A stretch of 64,000 nucleotides of DNA from Epithemia pelagica (lineage: Eukaryota > Bacillariophyta > Bacillariophyceae > Surirellales > Surirellaceae), in contig OX337231.1 of assembly GCA_946965045.2 (NCBI GenBank), positions 868,001 through 932,000 on the forward strand, written 5' to 3'. A program made the position numbers and the translations under genes. Shown one piece after another: positions 43,564 through 53,572 of this stretch (its first letter is position 1; the number at the start of each line of letters is the position of its first letter). Under the pieces are notes generated by a model, which saw only the letters and a list, made by a program, of their open reading frames with translations, had not been told where the DNA came from and did not search any database.

Positions 43564-46230
43564 TTACTGTTGCATTAGTGACCACGCACCGACGGTTTCA
43601 TTCCATTCCGCAACCCCCGAAGGAGCGCGTCCGCGAGGGCGTAAGAACGATCCTGTGGAGGGATCCTTTTTCGCGGGTTTCGTCGGGTACATGAACTTGT
43701 TTTCATCGCTAGGCTGGACATTAACCGATCTTGTGCCAAGCGGCTGCCGTGACTTGGGCTTTTCTTCGTGATTTGCAATATTTGACTCTTTCAGATTCTC
43801 TGACATCGAAGCTCCTTCATTCGAAATGTTTTCACCCTTGGACTCAACCATTCGCCATGGCTTTGGTTGAGTCTTTGATAGTTTGTCGGCGACTCTATTA
43901 GTTGACGGCGTAGTTGCACTGGTCTTGAGGCCGAGGCGTCGGCGCTGACGTGGCTCAGTGGAGAAAAGCGTTGATGTCTTGGGAATGGCCTTCGATCCAG
44001 GACTTGCATCCTCGTCTTCGTCTCCACCGTCCGCGAGAAGCTTCTCGTAATTGCGGATCAGCTCTTCTTTACTTTGCTTTAGCTGCCGAGTCTCGGCTTC
44101 GCTCTCTTCGAAGAGCGATCTGAGACGCTCAATTTCGCAGTCTTTCTCCGCAACTTCATTTGCTATCGTCCGCTGTTCAAAAGCGTGCGTCTCTGCCATC
44201 CGACTCATCTCTTCTTCACACTCTGTGATTTGTTCTTCCAATTCAGAGTTCTTTTGTAGGGCGCGGTCTAGTTTTTCTCGCGTTGCATCATCCCCAGTAT
44301 GTGCTGCATGTTTAGCTTTCAAATCACGAATCGTGTCATCGTACCGCTTCGTCATTGCGGTCATCTCTTCTAGCATCTCTTCTGCCACTTCATCACGAAT
44401 TGTGGTTTCCATTGTTTCGAGCTTTCGATCCAGCTCCCGATTCCTCGCTTGTAGAGATTCAATTTGGGCTCGTGCAAACAAAAGCTCTTTATCCATCTCG
44501 GATGTCGAGTTAGCGGTGGATTCTATCACCTTCTGTCGCTTGGCCTGGTGAAAAGGTTCATCTGAAACTGTGGAAGGTCGCTTGGGACGCGATTTCTTAG
44601 TTTCTTGTTCATTACCGGACTCAAGGCCCTGCTTTGTTCCTGCCATTTTATCGCCCATCATTTTACTGTTGTGCTGTGAATAATTATTTTTAGTGGAACG
44701 TACGTTTTTTCTTCGCCCGTCATAGCCATATTCAACAACATGAGTTGTGGCTTGCGCTGGAACGGATTTGTCAGATCTTCGAATGGGATTCGGAATTGCC
44801 TTTGTTGAGATGGCGTAGGCCAACACATGCTGCGTTTCATCGAAATCCTGACGGGAAGGATGAACATTTACAATCATTGAGGTTGCACCCCGTTTCATCC
44901 AATGATGCATGAAAAGGACGGTAAGTTTGGAATCTCGATAATTCTTCTCTCCTCTGGTAAGACAGCCCATGAGAGTCATGAGGGATTTGTTGATGAAAGA
45001 TGCCTCCTTTTGACGGATAGTCCCCCCATTGGTTCTTTTTGAACGTTCGCTTCCAGCAAGGTCGACGATCCACAAAGTAGCCGAATCATCCGGTCGAGAT
45101 TGAATCAAACTCGCAGTGTCTACCGATGATTCATCGTCTCCCGAGGGGACTGGTTCCATCTTTCCCTTGGACACGGTAATCTGACACACGCTATGGGATC
45201 GACTACTGTTTCGGTTCAGGCTGTTCGATGCTGTGTGCCGATGCTCCTTTGCTCTACACACGACATCCATACCCTGTTCAAGAGATGTGATGTGATGCTT
45301 CGTCAAACCCTTAATGACTGTCTGTCCGTTTCGTTCACGGATCTTCAAGGGCTTTGCGCCAACGTGGAACGTAAATTTAGTTTTCGGGACCGAAGGAAGG
45401 AGGTCGAACACATTCTCGTTGTAAATTTCGAAGTATGACATGTAGACATTCAAGTCAGTATTAGACACCTTTTGAAGAAGCTGGGTCAGACAACGCGGGA
45501 CAATTCCATGGGATTCCGGTTTTTGGCGTTTTCGAATATCTCCAAGAACTGTGTAGGTCTTTCCTGCATTGGTTATACCATAGCTGAAAAGAAGAGCGGA
45601 GTCACCAACACGATTACCACTGCACAGCTTGTTTACCAATGGAGCAGCAGTCCTGTCGTATATTTGGCTTTGTGTGGACTTGTCGCTGAACACTTGCGTG
45701 AACTCGTACTCTTTAGCCCGTGAAGAGTGTTTCGAAGACTCCGTTGATTCTGCAGATGGATATGTTCTGAGTTTCGTTGGATGCGCATTATCCGTTTTGT
45801 TGATGGGAGGAACAACTTCCATGACTGATTCTGATTCAGTGCAGGGTCGTACTCGGAGGAATACTTTGAGTTGTTTCGGATGCCGCTCTTTGCCCGACTC
45901 ATCTGGTTTTGATGGAACCGGAGGGGGTTTCGCCGCTCTCTTTTGGTTTTCTGCAACCTTTCGTTCAAATTGGGCAATTCGTTGTTGAATAGAAGCGGTC
46001 GAAGACTGAGATATCATTTTTGCCTGGGGCCCGTCTCCAGATAAGTCTTCCTGAGTGTCCGCAAATGCGATATCAAGATTTTTCCTCAATGCCATTTCTT
46101 CTTGTAAAGTTTGATTCAGATCTTCTGTCGATGCTTGCGAAGCGTCGATCGATTCTTCTCGTACTTGTGTTATGTCAAGCTCCTTCCCTCCACACTCTTC
46201 CTTTCCGTTGAATACAACTTCGTCTTTCAT
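43564..46230 (-). CDS. Kinesin-6 family motor (MKLP/KIF20-like)
   Basis: Protein of 888 aa in one exon. The motor domain covers ~120-515. The P-loop is GITNAGKT at 218-225, switch I NRNSSRSHS, switch II DLAGSER, and the microtubule-binding segment includes YRDSKLTVLF. The FSYGITNAGKTYTVLG form and a longer L6 insertion (around GDDESSVDTASL) are typical of kinesin-6, whose members organise the central spindle and drive cytokinesis. A coiled coil follows (~590-735; LFARAQIESLQARNRELDRKLETME and IERLRSLFEESEAETRQLKQSKEE). The tail is basic and low complexity with repeated SP/TP sites, possibly Cdk targets. Neighbouring genes offer no functional link. Confidence 0.9.
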   Translation of the reverse strand: MKDEVVFNGKEECGGKELDITQVREESIDASQASTEDLNQTLQEEMALRKNLDIAFADTQEDLSGDGPQAKMISQSSTASIQQRIAQFERKVAENQKRAAKPPPVPSKPDESGKERHPKQLKVFLRVRPCTESESVMEVVPPINKTDNAHPTKLRTYPSAESTESSKHSSRAKEYEFTQVFSDKSTQSQIYDRTAAPLVNKLCSGNRVGDSALLFSYGITNAGKTYTVLGDIRKRQKPESHGIVPRCLTQLLQKVSNTDLNVYMSYFEIYNENVFDLLPSVPKTKFTFHVGAKPLKIRERNGQTVIKGLTKHHITSLEQGMDVVCRAKEHRHTASNSLNRNSSRSHSVCQITVSKGKMEPVPSGDDESSVDTASLIQSRPDDSATLWIVDLAGSERSKRTNGGTIRQKEASFINKSLMTLMGCLTRGEKNYRDSKLTVLFMHHWMKRGATSMIVNVHPSRQDFDETQHVLAYAISTKAIPNPIRRSDKSVPAQATTHVVEYGYDGRRKNVRSTKNNYSQHNSKMMGDKMAGTKQGLESGNEQETKKSRPKRPSTVSDEPFHQAKRQKVIESTANSTSEMDKELLFARAQIESLQARNRELDRKLETMETTIRDEVAEEMLEEMTAMTKRYDDTIRDLKAKHAAHTGDDATREKLDRALQKNSELEEQITECEEEMSRMAETHAFEQRTIANEVAEKDCEIERLRSLFEESEAETRQLKQSKEELIRNYEKLLADGGDEDEDASPGSKAIPKTSTLFSTEPRQRRRLGLKTSATTPSTNRVADKLSKTQPKPWRMVESKGENISNEGASMSENLKESNIANHEEKPKSRQPLGTRSVNVQPSDENKFMYPTKPAKKDPSTGSFLRPRGRAPSGVAEWNETVGAWSLMQQ

Positions 46231-47137
46231 TCTTTGGACTCAGTTGTGTTTCTTCTATGGCGTTTTTTACGAGCTTGCATTCCTCGTCGAACAGAGTTTG
46301 TGGGGAGGATTGTCACTAATGAGGTCCACCGGCGCGCTCATCCCAGTGGTGCGAAATATTTAGATGGAATGAGGAGTACAGATTGATATGCCCCGATACA
46401 CACTGGGGAGTGGGGAGTACGAAATACTACTACCTACTCTAAAGAAAAACTATGCTCTTACATTCTCCTCCCCACTATAGCTCTACCAATCTATCTACTC
46501 CTTTCATCTCAAACCATGGGGAATTGGACATCAGGATAATCTCATTTATCTCTGGACTCGTCACGCCAAGATAAGATCAGACCAGCAACCTTGAGATGGC
46601 ATGGTTAAAAAATCCTGAGACCGCTACTAGGGATGCGTTTCATTTTAGTTACCGTCAAGGAGTACGGCACGGCAAAGTTTCTAATTGCAGAAGAAATAGG
46701 CAAACGGGTGCTACCAGAGAGATACTCCTAACGCAACTAAGAGTCAATCCCAGGATAACGATGAATGGGTGGTAGACGAGAGGCATGGATGTGGTCCCAG
46801 CAAAGTGGCAAAGCAACTAGATAGAGTCATGATATTCAATAAGACTTTTACGGATACTCGAATCCGACCAGACAGCAGATACCAGATCCTATGTGAAGGT
46901 GGAGATGAAAGGAGCCCATGAGCATAACGGATAAGAGTTAACTTATTGTGTGAAAGATTTAACTTATTGTGTGAACCTTTTGCGTAAAGGGCGTATTGTA
47001 GGGCGTACCTACATGATAGGCATTAGACATTTTGTGCAGTCATAAAATGTCGAGTTCCTTCCTATCTAAGATCCATAGTCCGCATTCTAAGCTTAACAAC
47101 AATATCAGGAACAGGACATGACCAACCATCGTTAGGC
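46231..47137. other. Intergenic region upstream of kinesin-6
   Basis: About 900 bp with a TACTCCTA at 46723 and a direct repeat AACTTATTGTGTGAA near 46940-46975. No gene supported. Confidence 0.5.
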
Positions 47138-47145
47138 TAATCGAG

Positions 47146-47440
47146 TAGAGGTTGGACCCGCACCGCGGTGCTGCGGATCGGATCCACGGATCCGCGGTGC
47201 TGATCCCTGGCACCGCAAAGAAAGTTCCGATCCGCACTACTCGCACCTACGCACAGTAAAGGCGGGGTGCAGCGATTTGGTCCTCTCTAGGTCTGACCGC
47301 CCGTACGTCACATTTGTGCAGAGTACATAAAATCGCATAGTAGTGCGGAACTGCGGAGCACGCGGGTACTTGGAACCGCAAAGGCTGGGATGCGCGGGTA
47401 ACCTACCCGCATCGATTTGAGCTCGCTTGTCCAACCTCTA
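47146..47440. mobile_element. hAT-like non-autonomous element (MITE), 295 bp
   Basis: The ends are perfect 12-bp terminal inverted repeats, TAGAGGTTGGAC at 47146-47157 and GTCCAACCTCTA at 47429-47440. Directly outside lie identical 8-bp copies of TAATCGAG (47138-47145 and 47441-47448), a target-site duplication. An 8-bp duplication and TIRs starting TAGAG (YARNG) fit the hAT superfamily. The inside is GC-rich with several subterminal palindromes (GCACCGCGGTGC, GCGGGTAACCTACCCGC, GGATCCACGGATCC) and no transposase ORF. The intact flanks suggest a fairly recent insertion. Confidence 0.88.
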
Positions 47441-47448
47441 TAATCGAG

Positions 47449-47896
47449 AGTCGAGCATAATGACAACATGATCCCAAATTCCCTGAAAAAAGATGCTTGC
47501 TGAAAATGTGGGAAAAGGCGAACGCGGGGAACGGGAACCACCGTACCAGTGACCAGACCAATTTTAAATTTAGTGCACCAATATAATTCAGGCAATTGTA
47601 AAATTTACTATAGCCGGCATTTAGGCAATTGAAACTAAATTTTACCTATGACATTCTGTGTTCAAGTTTGTGTTATCGTTCGGGTTAAAGCCGCTCCCTT
47701 CCGGATCCAAGATCCGTAATCTCTTTTTCCTTTTTCACTTGTTTGCCGATCGTCTTGTCATCGTCAGTTCTCGCTTTAGGTGACAACAAACAAGACAACA
47801 CACCGCGATAGGAGAATCGTTCGTGGTTTTGAAACCAACTCTTGGAAGTCAAGCTCATCTGCTCTTGTTCCCATATCATCATTCCTTCCTCGAACG
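47449..47896. other. Region upstream of the TPR gene
   Basis: About 450 bp following the MITE. Likely promoter and 5' UTR of the TPR protein gene. The TPR frame is open here back to a GTG at 47780 but no ATG lies upstream of 47897. Confidence 0.5.
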
Positions 47897-49990
47897 ATGG
47901 ATTTCGAACCTGATTGTTTTGCACCGGGACGGACAACATTCTCGGCGAGACACCCGTTGTTGTCCTCCTCTTCAAACGAAGTAATTTGTCCGAGGGAGAT
48001 TGAAAGCACATCGAGTATTGAAGATATCGTTAGGTACAATAGAAGCGCAATTTCAGCCTTCAACGAGGGCGATATTGTTCGGGCCATGTTTATGTTGAAT
48101 GATGCAGCTCAAGTTTGGTCGACGAGCTCCAAAGTGAATGAGAAAGGATTGCCTGTTGCGAATCGCTGTATAAGTGGCTCAATGCTTGTGTATGATGATG
48201 CAATGGACATTTTCCAAGACTTTCTAGACATTCGAGTGGACAGGGACAAGGATGTTGTCATAGCGGCTCTCATGTACAACGCTGGTCAGGCTTCAAGAAA
48301 ACTGCAAGGGATAGACAGCGCTAGCTCATTCTTTCAATCGGCATTGGATAAGCTGCTGCCTTATATTGCTGGCTTTGGATCGGTTTCGTCAAGAGAGCTA
48401 AACAATGTTGCGATACCTCTGCTTCACAATATTGGCCATTACCACTTCTGCCGGGGAGACCTCGAGGAAGCGTTGGCTTTCTACGATCTCGCTCTTCAAG
48501 AAAGCAAGCGTGTCTCAATACAAAGTTCATTCAACGTCGCTGCAACGTTGAATTGCCAGGGGATCGTCCTGACTCAAATGAACGATCTTGAAGAGAGTCT
48601 GCACTGCTTTCAACAATCTCTTGAAATTTTCACCGAACGGTTCGGGGCACAGTCCAATTGGGTTGCTGCGGTACTGAACAATATTGGACGTGTATATGTC
48701 AAGATAGGAGATCACGCAACATCGCTGATTTGTTTCAGACGAGCCTTAAAGATTCGATCGACAGAATGCGGCTCAAATCCAATTGAATATTGTGCTACGG
48801 TTTTCAATCTTGGTCAGAGCCTTCACAGACTGGGAAAGTTTGACGAGGCTCGGAGCAACTACGAACTATTCGTTAGTCGTGCAAGATCTCTGTACCCATG
48901 CGGACATCGTGACATCGCTGTGGTGATGAGCTACATGGGCCAAATCTTTCACGGGAAAGGGGATATTGAACGAGCAAAAGATCTCTTCCATCGAAGTGTA
49001 CATATTGGCCGATTGTCAATGAGCCAATGTCCCGAGGATCTAGCTGTTCTTCTGAATCGTCTGGGAAACTTCCATTTCGATCAAAGAAATTTTGACGTTG
49101 CATTGGAAGCATACGAAGAAGGACTAAGCATCGAACAAGCAGCACTTGAAGATTGTCATCCCAACATCACTGTCACGCTCAGCAATATTGCGGAGATTTT
49201 CCGGCAGAAGGGAGAACTTTCAAAAGCCATCAACGTATACTACAGAGTTTTGTGTCTTCTTGAAACACGCCATGGAACAAAGAGTAATCAAGTTGCAGCA
49301 GCGTTGAACGTTGTTGGGCTCATACTGGATCAAAATGGAGAAACCGAAATGGCACTGAAAATGCTTCTGCAAGCACTTGAAATCCGCAAGGCAACTCTTG
49401 GAAAAGATCACGTCGATGTGGCGTCTACCCATATGTATCTTGGTGCCATTTTCTGCAAAAAGAATATGGTTTCAGTTGCATTACGGTATTTTCTCGAGTC
49501 CAATCGTATACGACAGGCCAAACTTGGTAAAAACAACCTTCATGTGTGTTTCTCGACTTTCAACATTGGTTGGTGCCATCAGCTGGAGGGAAACTATTCC
49601 GCAGCAATGAGATACTTTTCAGAAACACTAACTATCCAAAAGTCATTGTTGGGAGAAAAGCACACAGACGTCGCTTTCACGCTGTTGAAAGTTGGTGAGG
49701 CAGCAGACACTGCAGGGGAAAGAACAGAGGCAATCTCGTACTATGAGCAGGCACTGGAGATAATGCGGGAACAAACATTGAAACAGTGCGACATGCCACC
49801 AATCATCCGCACTCTGTCCATGCTCACCACCTTGTACCAGGAAACACGCCAGATTGGTCGAATGATGACTGTGTTTGAGGAAACTTTCAGGCGCTTGAAC
49901 AAGCTTGGACTTTCGCTAAGCGACATTGAGGCTCCGACTTCAGTAATGCCACATGAACTACCATGTTATGCGTCTGCTGCGTCCGCGTAA
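47897..49990 (+). CDS. Kinesin-light-chain-type tetratricopeptide repeat protein
   Basis: Protein of 697 aa, all helical. From residue ~50 to the C-terminus it is a run of 40-42-residue TPR motifs of the type found in kinesin light chain, nephrocystin-3 and bacterial TPR_12 proteins: N-x-G...G-x-(Y/L)..A...Y..AL.I. Clear repeats include VAATLNCQGIVLTQMNDLEESLHCFQQSLEIF, of which AVLNNIGRVYVKIGDH and ATVFNLGQSLHRLGKFDEA are successors, about 13 in all. It probably serves as a scaffold; no catalytic domain is visible. Start at the ATG 47897 (CGATGG). Its repeat type is the same as in the fragment at 31386-31859, so the latter may be a related degraded copy. Diatom genomes hold many such genes. 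Confidence 0.85.
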   Translation: MDFEPDCFAPGRTTFSARHPLLSSSSNEVICPREIESTSSIEDIVRYNRSAISAFNEGDIVRAMFMLNDAAQVWSTSSKVNEKGLPVANRCISGSMLVYDDAMDIFQDFLDIRVDRDKDVVIAALMYNAGQASRKLQGIDSASSFFQSALDKLLPYIAGFGSVSSRELNNVAIPLLHNIGHYHFCRGDLEEALAFYDLALQESKRVSIQSSFNVAATLNCQGIVLTQMNDLEESLHCFQQSLEIFTERFGAQSNWVAAVLNNIGRVYVKIGDHATSLICFRRALKIRSTECGSNPIEYCATVFNLGQSLHRLGKFDEARSNYELFVSRARSLYPCGHRDIAVVMSYMGQIFHGKGDIERAKDLFHRSVHIGRLSMSQCPEDLAVLLNRLGNFHFDQRNFDVALEAYEEGLSIEQAALEDCHPNITVTLSNIAEIFRQKGELSKAINVYYRVLCLLETRHGTKSNQVAAALNVVGLILDQNGETEMALKMLLQALEIRKATLGKDHVDVASTHMYLGAIFCKKNMVSVALRYFLESNRIRQAKLGKNNLHVCFSTFNIGWCHQLEGNYSAAMRYFSETLTIQKSLLGEKHTDVAFTLLKVGEAADTAGERTEAISYYEQALEIMREQTLKQCDMPPIIRTLSMLTTLYQETRQIGRMMTVFEETFRRLNKLGLSLSDIEAPTSVMPHELPCYASAASA

Positions 49991-50368
49991 GAGTTTGACA
50001 GCGGAGAGAGGATGTAAGGCTTAGTCTAAGCAGCTAGAGTGGGGTCAAACATTTGTAGAGAGTGTCAGTGGTAGCATTCTCATTGTTACTGAAGTCTCTT
50101 GGTTCCAGATGGCTGTTGTATTGACACACACGCAACCCTCTGAGCGAAATGCGCCTCTAAGACGATACAGAGTTGTTGGTTTGATAATAGATTAGTCGTT
50201 GCGCAACCCTTACAAATAATTTAAACTAAATGAATGAAAGAAATACAGGAGATAGGATGCAGCTGAGTCCCGTTCACGAAAAGAGAATAGTGAAATGGAA
50301 ACTGCTGCATTCCTTGTACAACAGACCTTTTTTATGGTCTGCACAACTTTGCAAGGCCTGAAGTATTT
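49991..50368. other. Convergent intergenic region
   Basis: 380 bp between the 3' ends of the TPR and ankyrin-type genes; no gene seen. Confidence 0.5.
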
Positions 50369-51514
50369 TTATATGCTGAACTTTGTGGAGATGGTCTGTT
50401 TTGCGGCGGTACTGCTGTTGCTATTGTTGTTATTTCGGTTTCTTGCATGCGGCCTGGGTGCAGAAGGTGGCTTGGAAGTCATTTTTGACTTTCCTTGGCT
50501 TCCCGTGACTTTTTGACTTCGTTTGCTTGCAGCAGATGGCGACATGGTAGATTTAGCATTTAAAGTGTTCTTGGGTGAAGATTGACTCGTTGGAACTGAA
50601 GCAGGAGTGATGCTTCTATTGGATGGCGAATTGATAGCTTTATTTCCTCCTCCAAAACCGTTCTTGTGAGAAGGTGAGGCGCTAGGTGCAGTATTCTTGA
50701 GCGAAGGAGAAGCCCTGACCGACACAGCTTCGGCCTCCGCCGCACGAGCCCTAGCCTTGAGTTCATCCAATTCTTTCCGATCATGAAGGAGGTCAAGAAC
50801 GAACTGGGTCATCTCCTTGTTCGTCAGATCATACCCCTTGACACCAACCGTTTTCACTGCCTGTGACGCAAACTCACGAAGCTCCGCCTCCATGTCTCGT
50901 CGACTCCGAGCAACCACTTGTTCGCTAACAATTCGAAAGACCTTTCCACGAGTTTTGTGCGGCCCCAATGCACAGCATTCGTACGGATAACGCCCTCCAA
51001 GGCCCTTCTCATTGATCGACGCAGGGAAAGGTTCCAACAGGAGCGCAATTACATTGTCTGGAGCACCAAAACCAAAGGCCAAATGAACAGGAAGCATGCC
51101 CTCATTGTCTGTACAGTGAATTCCCCGAGGATAAAGCTCAATGAGTTTTTGGATTACGACAAAAGGGGCCAGATAGGAAATGGCAGCATGAATGGGAAGT
51201 TGGCTCCATTCTGGTTCCCCTCGGCGATCGTATGATGTGACCCATGTCTTGACCTGAATTTCTGGTCCTGGTGAACGCAGATGACCATTAGAGCTTGATA
51301 GCAACGAGTTGCTCCATTTCCCAGTGTTGAGAAACATTAGGACACCTTCCCAGTTTTCTTTTTCAATGTTGCGAAAAAGAGGAGACACCTTCCGGTAATC
51401 GGTATTCAGTACTTCGCTATCCTCGGTCGATGCAGAGTCGTGCGAAACATTGGTGACAATCTTCGTGTGATCATCGTCGACATAATCTTCTGCTGAAGAT
51501 GTACAACAGCTCAT
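50369..51514 (-). CDS. Ankyrin-type repeat protein with low-complexity tail
   Basis: Protein of 381 aa. The open frame begins at a GTG codon (51655); I use the first ATG at 51514, losing 47 residues without domain features. Residues ~80-200 have ankyrin-like repeats of the diatom kind: LPIHAAISYLAPFVVIQKLIELYP and GMLPVHLAFGFGAPDNVIALLLEPFP, then GRYPYECC. A helical part with a short coiled coil follows (RRDMEAELREFASQA...LDELKARARAAEAEA). The last ~120 residues are Ser/Asn/Lys-rich and probably disordered. Ankyrin proteins mediate protein contacts; no specific role can be read. Confidence 0.75.
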   Translation of the reverse strand: MSCCTSSAEDYVDDDHTKIVTNVSHDSASTEDSEVLNTDYRKVSPLFRNIEKENWEGVLMFLNTGKWSNSLLSSSNGHLRSPGPEIQVKTWVTSYDRRGEPEWSQLPIHAAISYLAPFVVIQKLIELYPRGIHCTDNEGMLPVHLAFGFGAPDNVIALLLEPFPASINEKGLGGRYPYECCALGPHKTRGKVFRIVSEQVVARSRRDMEAELREFASQAVKTVGVKGYDLTNKEMTQFVLDLLHDRKELDELKARARAAEAEAVSVRASPSLKNTAPSASPSHKNGFGGGNKAINSPSNRSITPASVPTSQSSPKNTLNAKSTMSPSAASKRSQKVTGSQGKSKMTSKPPSAPRPHARNRNNNNSNSSTAAKQTISTKFSI

Positions 51515-52308
51515 GGTCCAGAACACGAACGCCTCCCCCAATTCGTCGTCAGGCAATCCAACCAAGGAAGATGTGAGTAGTTTCACAGGCGGATTGGACT
51601 TACGGATGGCGTTTGCGATTTTGTTTTGGCGTGAGTCGCTTTTTCGGCTCGCCACGCCTCGAACAAAATTCGCTAAAATAGGACAAGCGATGATGCCACT
51701 GCTTCCCCTACTCAGCGTATGATATAATAGAACAAAAAGTAGAATAACGACATGTCACAGAGATGTCCCCTCAAGACCAAATCTGAGTTTGAAATTCCGT
51801 CGGCAACTTTTGAAATGAAAAAGCACGTGCTTCGGATTGTACACTTTGGTCCTATCAAGGTACATTCCAGATCAGTGTCAAGGATGCGAAGGAGGAAAGA
51901 GGGAGATGGCTGATGTGGCCACGAAGTCTAATGACTGCTCACAGCAGTACACTGTAAAGGACAGTAGAGAAAACGAACGCAGTCCCGGACGCCTGTTCAA
52001 AAACCCAAAGAAGACACCGCCTCCAACGAACTTCATCATCATCAACAGAATAACAACAACTCAACCGCAACAATCATCAATCAAGGGGAGGGGGTCCAAC
52101 AATAGAGCCAGATTGCATCTCTCTGTCTTGAGCGAAACAAGGTTGAAAGAGGTCTGAAAACCTTGCTGAGATCAGACGCACTTGGTGACAAGACTTCCTG
52201 GCACCTGGGTCACTTTTTGGGAATCTGTCGGTGTGACTACTGATTCTACAGAGTCGGACGTACAAGATTCTCGAGATTCTCATTTTTCAACAACACAGCA
52301 AACTGACA
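51515..52308. other. Divergent intergenic region, ankyrin-type and MAF1 genes
   Basis: About 790 bp holding both promoters. An open frame 51837-52157 on the plus strand lacks any recognisable feature. Confidence 0.5.
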
Positions 52309-53232
52309 ATGAAGTATTTGCAAGATGAGCGTCTTTCTCAATGGACTTCTGCCTTGACAGAGGTTGCTCTTGGCCATTCGCGTATTCTCCACGGTCGTCT
52401 GGAAGTATATTCCATGAAACGAGCTAGCAGCGACAAGAAATATGCTGCCGTGTTGGGAGAGAAGTACGTGGAACAAATACATCAAGACCAAGAATGGGCT
52501 GCCACGTTACCTCGATCGACTCGAAAGCGAAGTCAATCAGCTGGATTACTGGAGGAAAGTTTATCACCAATACCCCCACCGACCAAACGACCCCGTTCCT
52601 GCAGTTTAGACGATGGACTGTCAAAGTCCATAACTGCCCTGGGAGACTTTAATGAACAAGGAACAAGGAGACTCATGACAGACCTCGTGCTGACACTGAA
52701 TGCATCCTTCCCTGACTATGATTTTGGTTCGATCAAACCAGGAGATTTTACCAAAATGGAAACCAAAAAGGCAGTGAACCGAATAAATGAAAGTCTCTCT
52801 GAATGGGCTGCATCCGGTGGTGGCCAACAACGCAATCTCAACGAAATGTGGGAATCTGTTGACCAATGTATTCGGTTAAAGGAATGCGATGTTTTCGTGT
52901 TCACACCATCTGAAGATGCGTCCTTTCTTCTTGCGGAAGATGCGGGAGGATCATCCGAAGATTACAACACGGGGAATGAAGACGCCAGCGTCCGACTCTC
53001 TGTCTTGTGGTCGTTTTACAAGTTGTTTGTGAACAAACGCCTGAAACGAATTCTTTTGTTTTCCTGTGCCGAATCGATTCGAAATGTCGCCACTATTTCC
53101 GATAGTGGAGATGAAACAGAAGTCGAACGCTTTGTTCCATTTTCCGACGCAGGGGCATCGGACAATGTCGACTTTGACCTGGACCCGGAATCCACCACTG
53201 CGGGTGGGATTCCCTTTTCATCAATTGCCTGA
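52309..53232 (+). CDS. MAF1: MAF1, repressor of RNA polymerase III
   Basis: Protein of 307 aa in one exon. All three conserved blocks are present: an N-terminal block around GRLEVYSMKR, LNASFPDYDFGSIKPGDF in the middle, and the C-terminal LWSFYKLFVNKRLKRILLFS with CDVFVFTPSEDAS before it. MAF1 binds RNA polymerase III and shuts down tRNA and 5S rRNA synthesis under stress or nutrient shortage; it is controlled by TOR-dependent phosphorylation. A basic Ser-rich insert (TRKRSQSAG...TKRPRSCS, residues ~70-100) lies where fungal and animal proteins have phosphosites and a nuclear localisation signal. The C-terminal ~45 residues are acidic, as in other MAF1s. Confidence 0.93.
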   Translation: MKYLQDERLSQWTSALTEVALGHSRILHGRLEVYSMKRASSDKKYAAVLGEKYVEQIHQDQEWAATLPRSTRKRSQSAGLLEESLSPIPPPTKRPRSCSLDDGLSKSITALGDFNEQGTRRLMTDLVLTLNASFPDYDFGSIKPGDFTKMETKKAVNRINESLSEWAASGGGQQRNLNEMWESVDQCIRLKECDVFVFTPSEDASFLLAEDAGGSSEDYNTGNEDASVRLSVLWSFYKLFVNKRLKRILLFSCAESIRNVATISDSGDETEVERFVPFSDAGASDNVDFDLDPESTTAGGIPFSSIA

Positions 53233-53572
53233 AAATTGAAGGATGCGGATATACGGGATGTTTTTGTTTACATAGGGGTATATGGGTACCAATTTCGCTT
53301 GTTTTTTTATAATACATGCTAGTTCTATACGTTCTCTTTCTCCACTTGCTTGTCATGAATGTTACAAACCGTACGAATCTATCATCAGTGTGCAGTTTAC
53401 AGGGAAATGCTGTCACTGCCCTGGTTACAGTTACCGTCATTAACCATTGTCAAGAGGATCTACTTTGTCTTCCAATATTGGATGCTAGATGTGACGCCTA
53501 GGAGTACAACTCAAATAAGAAGGACCATTCCTCATGTGATTGCATATAGAGAGCAGCTCTAGAATCTTTGTC
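53233..53572. other. Convergent intergenic region
   Basis: 340 bp between the MAF1 and SDR 3' ends, with a TAGGAGTA at 53499; no gene seen. Confidence 0.5.

Noticed and set aside
47780-47896. Extension of the TPR protein to an upstream GTG
   Set aside because: Non-ATG start in a nuclear eukaryotic gene; the ATG at 47897 is in good context and the lost residues show no TPR features.
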